A stretch of DNA of 31,353 nucleotides, taken from contig CAZUZO010000025.1 of assembly GCA_964624765.1 (NCBI GenBank), forward strand, positions 1 to 31,353, given 5' to 3'. The DNA comes from JAGTVB01 sp964624765 (GTDB lineage Bacteria > Pseudomonadota > Gammaproteobacteria > HK1). Below are positions 21,957-30,380 of the stretch, in pieces (the stretch's first letter is position 1; every line of letters starts with the position of its first letter). Under the pieces are notes generated by a model. That model was given only the letters and a program-made list of their open reading frames with translations, did no database searches and was not told the DNA's origin. The position numbers were made by a program, and so were the translations under genes.

Positions 21957-23795
21957 ATGGAAGAATTTGTCGGAAAGCTGTGGGATCGCTGTATCACCCG
22001 CGTCGCTGCCAAGCGCTATCCCGACCAGGTAGTCAGGTTGGAGGAGATGAGCAAGGCGGTGGGCCTGTGGTTTCGGGCCTTCGGCGGCGATCCGGCTCTG
22101 CAAGTGGAAGCCGCTACGGCGACCGCTCACGGTGCCCGGCGCAGCTGGGTGGAACGCATTGCCGGCAGCGCCAAGCGGGTTGAGCTCGCTTGGTATGATG
22201 AGCGAGCGTTACGGTTGCCTTCGCGGATCGATGTTTTTCCAAGCCACCGATTGAACCGCGATCTGTACCTGTGGCTGACGGTGCTGGCAGCCCAGGCAGT
22301 GTCCGACAACCTAACGTGGTGGGCGTACAATCAGGTGGCGACCCGCCAGGTCCTGAAGCGGTTTGCCGGGTTGCGATCGCTTTACACGCATTTGGTTGAG
22401 ACCCACATCGCTTTGCGACCCGCCGCCGAGCGCCTGCCCGCTGATGAGCGCGAGCAGGAGTTGGCGATCCGCAGGGCGTTGCGCGTACCCGGCAGCGTGG
22501 ACAGGCTGCCGAAGGCGCGGCACCCTCACCAGCCGGTACCCCTATGGCTGCATCCCTCTCCACCCTTGCCGCTCCAGCTCGATACCGCTGCCGATGGCAC
22601 GCCGCGCGCGCCGGCCGATGAACGGGGTCGATCCCGAAGTCCGAAGGAAGCCCAGCGTCGCCAGGCGGAGCGAGTGGCGATGCCCGATGGCCACGGCCTC
22701 GTTATTCCGTTTCGGGCGGAGGCTATCCTGAGTTGGGCAGAGTTCGTTCGGGTGAATCGGGGCACCGATGAGAGTTCGGACGCGGAGGCGGAGCGTGCGG
22801 CGGACGATCTGGATGTGATCAGCGTCGCTCGCGATCGGCGGAGCATGGCCAACCGCCTGCGCTTCGATCTCGACCTGCCCGCCCCGGCCAACGACGATCT
22901 GCAGCTAGGTGAAGGGATCCTGCTTCCGGAATGGGATTATCGGAAGGGCCGGCTTGTGCCCGACCGGTGTGCCGTACAAGTGCTAGTGGCGGCCGACGCC
23001 GAACCCTGCGAGTTGCCGGCTCGCCTGCGTGTTCCGGCACGCCGGTTGAGAAGGCAGTTTGAGAGCCTGATAGCCAAGCGCATCTGGCGGCACTCGCAGC
23101 CAGACGGCATAGAAGTGGACCTGGAGGCTTACTTGAGATTTCGCGCGCAACAGATGGCGCAGAGTGCAGCGGTGGATTGCCGGTTGTATCGCGATCTGCG
23201 CAGCGGCCTTCGGGATCTGGCCTGCCTGCTGCTCGCCGATCTGTCGATGTCCACCGACGCCTGGTTGGGAGACCATGGTCGAGTTATCGACGTGATTCGC
23301 GAGGGTCTGCTGCTGTTTGCCGAGGCCTTGGATGCCACCAGCGACCGCTATGCCCTGTATGGTTTTTCTTCCTGCCACCGCAGCCACGTGCGGGTCCATT
23401 TATTCAAGACTTTCGAGCAACCCTACAGTGCCTTAGTGCGGGGTCGGCTCGCCGCCATCCGTCCCGGCTTCTACACGCGCATGGGCGCGGCCATCCGCTA
23501 TGCCACCGATCGGCTGGGCAAAGAGACCGCCGCTCGCCGACTGCTGCTCTTGCTCACCGACGGCCGCCCCAATGATCTGGACCATTACGAGGGACGTCAC
23601 GGCATCGAGGATACCCGGATGGCCATCATCGAGGCCCGCCGCGCCGGTCTGCATTCCTTCTGCGTTACCATTGATGAGAAGGCTAGCGGTTATCTGCCGT
23701 ACCTGTTTGGTAACGGCGGCTACGTGCTGGTCAGAAAACCAGAGGATCTGCCGCGTGAGCTGCCGTTGTTGTATAGCCAGCTCACCCAGGCATGA
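21957..23795 (+). CDS. norD: NorD, VWA-domain protein for NO reductase activation
   Basis: This 612-residue protein ends in a von Willebrand factor A domain. The MIDAS motif is DLSMST (near residue 427), with LTDGRPND near 534. The long N-terminal region is typical of NorD. NorD pairs with NorQ (AAA+ ATPase) to activate NorCB. The stretch 215-255, rich in Arg, Ser and Pro, looks disordered. ATG 21957 is chosen over TTG 21951. Upstream lies repeat C copy 3, and downstream repeat A copy 3. Confidence 0.93.
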   Translation: MEEFVGKLWDRCITRVAAKRYPDQVVRLEEMSKAVGLWFRAFGGDPALQVEAATATAHGARRSWVERIAGSAKRVELAWYDERALRLPSRIDVFPSHRLNRDLYLWLTVLAAQAVSDNLTWWAYNQVATRQVLKRFAGLRSLYTHLVETHIALRPAAERLPADEREQELAIRRALRVPGSVDRLPKARHPHQPVPLWLHPSPPLPLQLDTAADGTPRAPADERGRSRSPKEAQRRQAERVAMPDGHGLVIPFRAEAILSWAEFVRVNRGTDESSDAEAERAADDLDVISVARDRRSMANRLRFDLDLPAPANDDLQLGEGILLPEWDYRKGRLVPDRCAVQVLVAADAEPCELPARLRVPARRLRRQFESLIAKRIWRHSQPDGIEVDLEAYLRFRAQQMAQSAAVDCRLYRDLRSGLRDLACLLLADLSMSTDAWLGDHGRVIDVIREGLLLFAEALDATSDRYALYGFSSCHRSHVRVHLFKTFEQPYSALVRGRLAAIRPGFYTRMGAAIRYATDRLGKETAARRLLLLLTDGRPNDLDHYEGRHGIEDTRMAIIEARRAGLHSFCVTIDEKASGYLPYLFGNGGYVLVRKPEDLPRELPLLYSQLTQA

Positions 23796-23829
23796 AAGCT
23801 CGGGGAAAAACCTGCTACATGACCCGATA

Positions 23830-23935
23830 GCGTTGGGCGGTGCTTGCTCGTCTCCTATCTATCTTGATATGTCTCTCGGCTTGGCGCCGTCCGCCTGGCT
23901 CTCGGGCCGCTCGCGAGGTATTTCACAAGCTCTGA
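23830..23935 (-). repeat. Interspersed repeat family A, copy 3
   Basis: On the minus strand it starts TCAGAGCTTGTGAAATACC, contains CCGAGAGCCAGGCGGACGGC, and ends CACCGCCCAACGC. It is bordered by two near-copies of GCTCGGGGAAAAACC (from 23802 and from 23939), so it may have been inserted together with a few extra bases. It lies between norD and nosZ. Confidence 0.82.
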
Positions 23936-23984
23936 GCGCTCGGGGAAAACCGTTGCATTGCGGTGCCGGTACCGGTGTCCCGTG

Positions 23985-24057
23985 CAGCCCCACAGGGGTG
24001 TCGTGAAGACGCCCCTCGGTTCGAGTCCGCCATCCCTGCCGCACAGACCCTGGCGTC
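23985..24057 (+). repeat. Interspersed repeat family D, free copy
   Basis: The sequence around GTGTCGTGAAGACGCCCC and GAGTCCGCCATCCCTGCC matches the inner part of repeat C copies 2 and 3, here without C ends. It shows that D moves or duplicates on its own. Confidence 0.6.
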
Positions 24058-24106
24058 AAGAAGTCGCCAGCCAACCTTTTAACATGTGTGAAAAATGCTC
24101 TTTTCC

Positions 24107-24120
24107 TTGTCCTAGATCAA
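24107..24120 (+). promoter_or_regulatory. FNR/Dnr/NnrR-type operator upstream of nosZ
   Basis: TTGTCCTAGATCAA has half-sites TTGTC and ATCAA with the standard 4-base spacer, 163 bases before the nosZ ATG. It is a weaker palindrome than the nir and nor sites. Confidence 0.6.
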
Positions 24121-24283
24121 GGCGCTGATTTCTGAAAGCCGGCATAGTGAAGGTGCGACAAATTGCCGCAGGCAAACGGTCGCCATCGGATATCGCCTCA
24201 CGAAATGCCAGGTAGCGGCCCGCGTGGGGCGCCGGTCCCATCCAAGACCAACGTGACCACGTCGGCCAATCGGAGTCAACACC

Positions 24284-26212
24284 ATGAGCCAGGCACCTCA
24301 CAAACTGCTCGCTGCCCCAGCGAATCTGGAACGTCGCAAATTTCTGGGTACCGCTGCCCTCGCCGGCCTGGCGGGGACCGGATTGTCGGTAGGACTGAGC
24401 GGTTGCCGCCAGGAGCCCTCCGGCGCGGAAGCGCCGCAACCGGGGATCGCCAGTTCCGCTGCCCAGGTTCACCTCAAGCCCGGCGAGCTCGATACCTATT
24501 ACGGCCTTTGGAGCGGTGGTCACACCGGCGACGTACGGGTGCTCGGCATCCCCTCTGGGCGTGAACTGCTACGCATCCCGTGCTTTACGCCGGATGCGTT
24601 GGTGGGTTGGGGCATCACCAACGAATCCAAGCAGGTCATGGGGGTCAGGTCCGACGGCCAGCTGGAATATGCCGTCGGCGACACCCACCATGTCCATGCA
24701 TCGTATAAGGACGGCAACTACGACGGTCGTTATGCCTGGGTTAACGACAAGATCAACGCCCGCGTGGCGCGGATCCGGCTTGACTATTTTGTCTGCGATA
24801 AGATCACCAAGCTGCCCAATGTGCAGGGTTTCCACGGTATCTTCCCGGACAAGCGCGATCCGGTCGAGCCGGCGGTCAACTATACGACGCGCGTGTTTTG
24901 CGGCGGTGAGTTCCATGTACCTCTGCCCAACGATGGCCGGGATGTCGATAACCCAGACCAATACCGCGCGTTGTTCAGTTGCCTCGACGCCGAGACCATG
25001 GATGTGCGGTGGCAGGTGCTGATCGATGGCAATTGCGACCTGCTCGCCACTTCCTTCGATGGTAAGCTGGCCGCCTGCAACCAGTACAACACCGAGAACG
25101 GCGTACACTATGAAGACATGATGTCCGCCGAGCGGGACGCCTGCATCTTCTTCAACATCGCCCGCATCGAACAGGCGGTCAAAGAGGGGCGATTCCAGAC
25201 CTTTGGGGATTCCCCGGTTCCGGTGGTCGACGGCACTCGGGCCGCCAACAGCGATCCCAAAACCGCACTCACCGCCACGGTGACGGTCCCGAAAAACCCC
25301 CACGGCGTCAATGCGACCCCGGACGGCAAGTATTTCATCTGCGCCGGCAAGCTGTCGCCTACCGCTACCGTGATCGAGCTGGAGAAGGTGCTCGGCTGGT
25401 TCGAGGGCCAACTGGAGGATGTCGACCAGGCCATCGTTGCCGAGGTCGAGATCGGCCTCGGGCCATTGCACACCGCCTTCGATGGCCGCGGCGATGCTTA
25501 CACCACCCTGTTCCTAGACAGCCAGGTGGTGAAATGGAACATCGACGCAGCGATTCGGTTTCATGCCGGCGACAACACGGCGCAGTACGTGGTGGACCGC
25601 CTCGACGTGCACTACCAACCGGGTCACATCAATGCCTCCCAGTCGGAAACGCTATTCGCTGACGGGAAATGGCTGGCGGTGGGCTGCAAGTTCTCCAAGG
25701 ACCGTTTCCTGCCGGTAGGGCCACTGCACCCCGAAAATGAGCAGATCATCGACATCAGTGGCGAGAAAATGGTGCACGTTGCCGATCACCCGGTGCGTGG
25801 CGAACCCCATGACTTCATCTTTTTCAAACGTGAGCTGATCACGACCAAGCAGATCTATTCCCACGACGATTTCCCGCTGGCGATCCGCGATCCGAAGGAG
25901 GCGGGTGTCTACCGCGATGGCAGCAAAGTGACGGTGAAGGTCGTGTCGCTGGCCCCTGCCTTCGAGCCGCGCGAGTTTCGCCTTCGCCGGGGCGATGAGG
26001 TCACCCTCATCCTGACCAACCATGACCGCGTCGAGGATTTGGCCCATGGTTTCGCCATTCCTCACTACAACATCAACTTCATCGTCAACCCCCAGGAGAC
26101 TCAGTCGGTCACCTTCGTGGCTGACAAATCGGGCGTGTTTTGGTGTTACTGCACGCATTTCTGTCATGCCTTGCACCTGGAAATGCGCAGTCGGATGATC
26201 GTCGAAGTCTGA
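24284..26212 (+). CDS. nosZ: NosZ, Tat-exported nitrous oxide reductase (clade I type)
   Basis: This 642-residue enzyme reduces N2O to N2 in the periplasm. The Tat signal has RRKFLG (Arg17-Arg18), marking clade I. Residues of the CuZ centre are visible: DTHHVH, FHGIFP, NPHGVN, LHTAF, GHINAS and PHDF, matching the seven-His set. The C-terminal cupredoxin domain binds CuA through CTHFCHALHLEM. The position often held by Trp between the two Cys ligands is His here. Length is normal. The gene is first in its unit and precedes nosR, reversing the common nosR-nosZ order. Confidence 0.97.
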   Translation: MSQAPHKLLAAPANLERRKFLGTAALAGLAGTGLSVGLSGCRQEPSGAEAPQPGIASSAAQVHLKPGELDTYYGLWSGGHTGDVRVLGIPSGRELLRIPCFTPDALVGWGITNESKQVMGVRSDGQLEYAVGDTHHVHASYKDGNYDGRYAWVNDKINARVARIRLDYFVCDKITKLPNVQGFHGIFPDKRDPVEPAVNYTTRVFCGGEFHVPLPNDGRDVDNPDQYRALFSCLDAETMDVRWQVLIDGNCDLLATSFDGKLAACNQYNTENGVHYEDMMSAERDACIFFNIARIEQAVKEGRFQTFGDSPVPVVDGTRAANSDPKTALTATVTVPKNPHGVNATPDGKYFICAGKLSPTATVIELEKVLGWFEGQLEDVDQAIVAEVEIGLGPLHTAFDGRGDAYTTLFLDSQVVKWNIDAAIRFHAGDNTAQYVVDRLDVHYQPGHINASQSETLFADGKWLAVGCKFSKDRFLPVGPLHPENEQIIDISGEKMVHVADHPVRGEPHDFIFFKRELITTKQIYSHDDFPLAIRDPKEAGVYRDGSKVTVKVVSLAPAFEPREFRLRRGDEVTLILTNHDRVEDLAHGFAIPHYNINFIVNPQETQSVTFVADKSGVFWCYCTHFCHALHLEMRSRMIVEV

Positions 26213-26288
26213 TGGGTCACCGCGGCGAACGCGTGCCGGAGGTGTGTGCACGCCGGTGGGCGTTCGCCCCATTTCTGACCCGCTAGTG

Positions 26289-28478
26289 ATGATCATGAGA
26301 GGTTCCGTCGGTCTTTTCCGCCGCCTACTGACAGGGGCGGTGCTGTGCGTCGGCATTAGCCTGAACGCGGCGGCATCCTATGAAGCGCCGCTGCCGGCAA
26401 GGCTCTTGACCGATCCGGATCTCTGCGCCTTCGTGACCTGCCCGGACGTGTTGCCGGGTGCCGATCGCTTTTCCCACCGCAAGGGCCACCCGGCCTATGT
26501 GGAGGGTTACCGCACGCACAACGGTCAACCACAACTTATCGGCTATGTTTTTCTCTCCACCGACATCGTCGACATCCCGGCTTACTCTGGCAAGCCGGTA
26601 GTGACTCTGCTCGGCATGGATCGCGAGGGCATCATCACCGGCGTCAAGATCCTGCGCCACTCTGAGCCGATCCTGCTGCTCGGCATTCCCGAAGCGGAAC
26701 TCACCCGGTTTGTCAAACAGTATCTGAGACAGTTCGTCGGGGCCAAGATCGATGTCGGCAAGAGCCGGCCCGACCAGGGCATCATCGGTGTGGATGCCAT
26801 CACCGGCGCTACGGTCACCGTCGTCGCGGAAAACCAGGTGATCCTGCGCAGCGGCCTGGAGATCGCCAAGCAGGTGGGCATCATCGAACCCGCCATTCGC
26901 CCCCAAGCGGCCTTCACCCAGGCGGAAGCGCCGCGGGAGTGGGGTGCTCTGATCAAGGAGGGCAGCGTGCGGCGGCTGCGGCTCCGGCCACAAGAGGTGG
27001 GGCTGGAGCGTAGCGCAGAGCCCTACATCGATATTTTCTTTGGTTATCTCAATGTGCCGGCCGTGGGGCGCGTGCTGCTCGGTGACATGGCTTATGAGCG
27101 CCTGATGTCGCGGCTGCAACCTGAGGAACACGCCATCTTTCTCATCGCCAACGGCATGGAGTCGTTTAAAGGCTCAGGCTTCGTCCGCGGCGGCATCTAC
27201 GACCGGGTGTTGGTTTCCCAGGACATGGATACCTTCACCTTCCGCGACCTGGATTATTTACCCCTGTGGGGCATCGAGGCGGCGGGGGCACCGGCATATC
27301 GGGAGTCGGCCATCTTCATCCTTCGCTCGCCCTCGTTCAGTGCGGCCTATCCGTGGAATCTGGTCTTTCTCGCCAATACCCGCGATCGCCAGACCGGCGC
27401 GCGCACCTTCGCCACCTTCGCCCGCGAATATTGGTTGCCCGCCCGATATCTCGAGGGCGGTCGCCCCAAGCGCATCAAAGCGCAGGCCCCGTGGGTGCGG
27501 ATATGGCAGACGCGCGCGCTCGAGATCGGCCTGTTTGCCGGGCTGTTGGTCGGTGTCGGGGGGGTCTACGCGAATCGCGAGCGCCTGGCCCGGCGCGCGA
27601 CGCGCAAGAACAAGTGGCCGGTGGATGTGTTCAAATACTCGGCTTGGATCCTCGGCGTCGGATTCATCGGCTTCTACCTGATGGCACAGCCCTCCATCAC
27701 CCAGGTGCTGACCTGGTTCCATGCCCTGCTGTTTCACTGGCGGTGGGAATTATTTCTGTCCGATCCGTTCATCTTTCTATTCTGGATCTTCATCATCGTG
27801 ACCGTGTTCGTTTGGGGACGCGGGCTATTCTGCGGCTGGTTGTGTCCCTTCGGCTCGTTGACCGAGCTCCTCTACAAGATCGGTGGCGCCATCGGTCTTA
27901 AGCGCTACCAGCGCAGATTGCCGCTGCGCTGGCACCATCGTCTGAAGTGGATAAAGTATGGGGTGTTTTTCGTTCTGCTGGCGGCGTTGCTGCTGTCCAT
28001 GGGGCTGGCGGAACGGCTGGCGGAGGTTGAGCCGTTCAAAACCACCTTCCTGGTAGGATTGTTCAATCGCGCCTGGCCTTACACCCTGTTCGTGGCCGCG
28101 CTGCTCGGCCTGTCGCTGTTTCTGGAACGCCCGTTCTGCAAGTACCTGTGTTCCCTCGGCGCGGCTCTGGCGATGCCTTCCACGTTCCGTTGGTACGGCC
28201 TTAAGCGCAAGCCGGCGTGCGCCACCTGCAAGGCCTGCGCGGTGGGTTGCGGCTCACTCGCCATCGACCCGCACGGACGCATCGATCACCGCGAATGTCT
28301 GCATTGCCTGGATTGCATGATCCTCTACACGGACACCCATGCCTGTCCGCCGTTGGCCAAAGAGCGCAAGCGGCGCAGCAAAGCCGGATTGCCTCTGACG
28401 CCGATCGGGGCCGATGGCTACTATTTGCCCCTGCAGACGGTCGCAGGGATGGCGGCGCCTGCCCACCGCCACGAGTGA
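26289..28478 (+). CDS. nosR: NosR, membrane flavo-iron-sulfur protein for N2O reduction
   Basis: A protein of about 729 residues with a signal segment, an FMN-binding domain with TGATVT (near residue 173), a long middle periplasmic region, several helices with CGWLCPFGSL (near 514) and CKYLCSLG, and a C-terminal ferredoxin part (CATCKACAVGC, CLHCLDC). NosR is required for nosZ expression and for electron supply to NosZ in vivo. ATG 26289 (or 26295) starts a better signal than the longer frame from 26244. It is about 75 bases after nosZ. A shorter paralogue, nirI, lies at 15325-16884. Confidence 0.95.
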   Translation: MIMRGSVGLFRRLLTGAVLCVGISLNAAASYEAPLPARLLTDPDLCAFVTCPDVLPGADRFSHRKGHPAYVEGYRTHNGQPQLIGYVFLSTDIVDIPAYSGKPVVTLLGMDREGIITGVKILRHSEPILLLGIPEAELTRFVKQYLRQFVGAKIDVGKSRPDQGIIGVDAITGATVTVVAENQVILRSGLEIAKQVGIIEPAIRPQAAFTQAEAPREWGALIKEGSVRRLRLRPQEVGLERSAEPYIDIFFGYLNVPAVGRVLLGDMAYERLMSRLQPEEHAIFLIANGMESFKGSGFVRGGIYDRVLVSQDMDTFTFRDLDYLPLWGIEAAGAPAYRESAIFILRSPSFSAAYPWNLVFLANTRDRQTGARTFATFAREYWLPARYLEGGRPKRIKAQAPWVRIWQTRALEIGLFAGLLVGVGGVYANRERLARRATRKNKWPVDVFKYSAWILGVGFIGFYLMAQPSITQVLTWFHALLFHWRWELFLSDPFIFLFWIFIIVTVFVWGRGLFCGWLCPFGSLTELLYKIGGAIGLKRYQRRLPLRWHHRLKWIKYGVFFVLLAALLLSMGLAERLAEVEPFKTTFLVGLFNRAWPYTLFVAALLGLSLFLERPFCKYLCSLGAALAMPSTFRWYGLKRKPACATCKACAVGCGSLAIDPHGRIDHRECLHCLDCMILYTDTHACPPLAKERKRRSKAGLPLTPIGADGYYLPLQTVAGMAAPAHRHE

Positions 28479-28496
28479 ACTCTGGAGAGGCGTACC

Positions 28497-28925
28497 ATGG
28501 TGGATCCGAGCATGCCCACCGATCCGGTCGAACCGCCCTATGCCCATCGTTCCGGTTTATTGCGGCTGCTGGTCGCCGAAATCGGGGATCATCTTTGGCC
28601 CTGGAGCCGGCGCGGATTCCAGCGCCAGCGCGCCGTACAGGCGGCCGGCATCGCTGTGGCGCTGGCGGCGACGCTGATGTGGGTGCTGGCCGCCACCGGA
28701 CGACTCGAAGCGGTGGTCATCATCGGTGGCTGGTTCGGCTGGAGCGTGTTCGAGGTCATCGTGCGGCTCGGCTCCAAGCCCTATGTGAAGGATGGCCCGT
28801 GGTGGGGGCGGCGCTATCGAGTCGCCAATACCATGGATATGATCTGTTACGTGGGCTTTAAGAACCTCTTGATCGGTGCGGTACTCTTCATCACCCTCAA
28901 GACCCTAGGGCTGCTGGAACGATGA
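28497..28925 (+). CDS. Small membrane protein between nosR and nosD, unknown function
   Basis: This 142-residue protein has a charged start and about three hydrophobic segments (48-66, 69-88 and 114-137). Between the last two is a basic loop with PYVKDGPWWGRRYRVAN. I do not recognise a family. GGAGAGG precedes the ATG at 28497, and it starts 18 bases after nosR. Its stop is 4 bases before the ancestral ATG of nosD, so the genes were probably translated together. The context suggests a nos accessory function; no function is assigned. Confidence 0.78.
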   Translation: MVDPSMPTDPVEPPYAHRSGLLRLLVAEIGDHLWPWSRRGFQRQRAVQAAGIAVALAATLMWVLAATGRLEAVVIIGGWFGWSVFEVIVRLGSKPYVKDGPWWGRRYRVANTMDMICYVGFKNLLIGAVLFITLKTLGLLER

Positions 28926-28943
28926 GCGGATGTTTCGCCTAGG

Positions 28944-30380
28944 ATGGCCGCCGGTCGCTTAGAAGCTGTTTTAAAAATGTCGCGAGCGCCGGCGGAGCAA
29001 GGCGCACGGCGGCGAAGAACCGCAGTGTACAAGCGAGTACATGAGGATTCTGAGCCGCCGCGCAACGCAGCTCAGACAAGCGTAGTAGTTATTAAAACAG
29101 CTTCTTATCGGTTGCTGGTTCGGGGTGTCTTGCTGGCGGCGCTGTGGCCGGCTGCGGCTCCCGCGGTTGCCACCACTTGGCGAGTGCAGCCGGGTGACTC
29201 CATCCAGGCGGCCATCGACCGCGCGGCACCCGGCGATACGGTGGAGGTGGTGCGCGGGCGCTATACGGAAAACTTGCTGATCGACAAGCCGCTGACGCTG
29301 CGCGGTCTGCGGCGCCCGACGATCAGTGGGGGCCTAACCGGCGACACCATCCGGGTGACGGCCGAGGACGTGACCTTGGAGGGCTTGATCGTGACCGATT
29401 CCGGCGACAGCTTGCGTGACCAGAATGCCGGCATCTACCTGTGGCCGGGGGCGCACCGGGCGGTGGTGCGCCGCTGCGACCTGAGCTACAACCTGTTCGG
29501 TCTTTGGATCGAGAAGTCCGATGATGTGCTCATCGAGCATAACCTGATCACCGGCAAACGGGATTATCGTTCCTCCCAACGCGGCAACGGCATACAGCTC
29601 TACAACACCCGTGGTGCCCGCATCATCGGCAACAACGTGAGCTTCGTGCGCGATGCGATCTATGTGGATGTGTCGCACCACGCGGTGTTCCGCGGCAACC
29701 GTCTGCACCACAGTCGTTATGGCACGCATTATATGAATTCCTACTTTAACCTGTGGGAAGATAACGATAGCTGGATGAACCGTGGCGGTCTGGCGTTAAT
29801 GGAGGTGCGCGACCAGCAGGTTCGCAATAATCGGGCTTGGGCCAACTCCGATCACGGCATCATGTTGCGTACCATTCAGGACGCGGTAGTGGAGCACAAC
29901 GTGGTGGCCGGTAACGCCCGCGGCTTCTTCATCTACGACGCCGAATACAATACGCTGCGTCACAATCTGGTGGTGGATAACTTGGTGGGTGTGCACCTGT
30001 GGGCCGGCTCGAAGAATAACCAGGTCGAGGGTAACGATTTCATCGCGAACCGAGAACAGGTGCGCTACGTCGGTGCGCGCGATGAGATCTGGGGCAGCGA
30101 TTCCGGTAACCACTGGAGCAATTATCTCGGTTGGGATCGGGACGGCGACGGCATCGGCGATATCCCCTATGAAGCCAACGATCTGGTCGACCGCTTGTCT
30201 TGGCGGCACCCGCTGATGAAACTGCTGCTGGCGAGTCCCGCGGTGCAGTCGCTGCGCGTGATCGGCCAGCAGTTTCCCTTGCTGCGTGCGCCCAGTGTGG
30301 TGGACCCCAACCCGCGCATGCAACCCACCCACGAGGACTGGAAGGACTGGCGTGGCAAGCATTATCCCGGTTCCCGCTGA
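28944..30380 (+). CDS. nosD: NosD, periplasmic copper-centre assembly protein, start region disrupted by repeat B
   Basis: The protein is a right-handed beta-helix of CASH type: repeated N/H-rich turns such as NNVSFVRDAIYVDVSHH and NHWSNYLGWDRDGDGIGD, with a signal stretch (LLVRGVLLAALWPAAAPAVA) after the repeat. NosD works with NosF and NosY in CuZ assembly. The native start was probably ATG 28930, but insertion of repeat B (28962-29104 plus a TTA duplication) puts TAG at codon 11 of that frame. The frame now open runs from ATG 28944 through the repeat into nosD, adding about 56 residues before the signal. Other options are ATG 28977 in the repeat, or TTG 29112. Which start is used is unknown. 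Confidence 0.85.
   Translation: MAAGRLEAVLKMSRAPAEQGARRRRTAVYKRVHEDSEPPRNAAQTSVVVIKTASYRLLVRGVLLAALWPAAAPAVATTWRVQPGDSIQAAIDRAAPGDTVEVVRGRYTENLLIDKPLTLRGLRRPTISGGLTGDTIRVTAEDVTLEGLIVTDSGDSLRDQNAGIYLWPGAHRAVVRRCDLSYNLFGLWIEKSDDVLIEHNLITGKRDYRSSQRGNGIQLYNTRGARIIGNNVSFVRDAIYVDVSHHAVFRGNRLHHSRYGTHYMNSYFNLWEDNDSWMNRGGLALMEVRDQQVRNNRAWANSDHGIMLRTIQDAVVEHNVVAGNARGFFIYDAEYNTLRHNLVVDNLVGVHLWAGSKNNQVEGNDFIANREQVRYVGARDEIWGSDSGNHWSNYLGWDRDGDGIGDIPYEANDLVDRLSWRHPLMKLLLASPAVQSLRVIGQQFPLLRAPSVVDPNPRMQPTHEDWKDWRGKHYPGSR
28961..29105 (+). repeat. MITE-like element, repeat family B, copy 2, inserted in the nosD start
   Basis: This 145-bp stretch has AGAAGCTGTTTTAAAAA and TTATTAAAACAGCTTCT at its ends, and TTA on both sides (28959-28961 and 29105-29107) if the element is taken as 28962-29104. 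It is a close match of the copy at 12929-13073. It carries an ATG and an open frame through to the right end. Confidence 0.9.

Noticed and set aside
23797..23953. GCTCGGGGAAAAACC direct repeats as a target duplication of repeat A copy 3
   Set aside because: They do not abut both ends of the repeat (extra bases lie on the left) and the other A copies show no such duplication, so the relation is not established.
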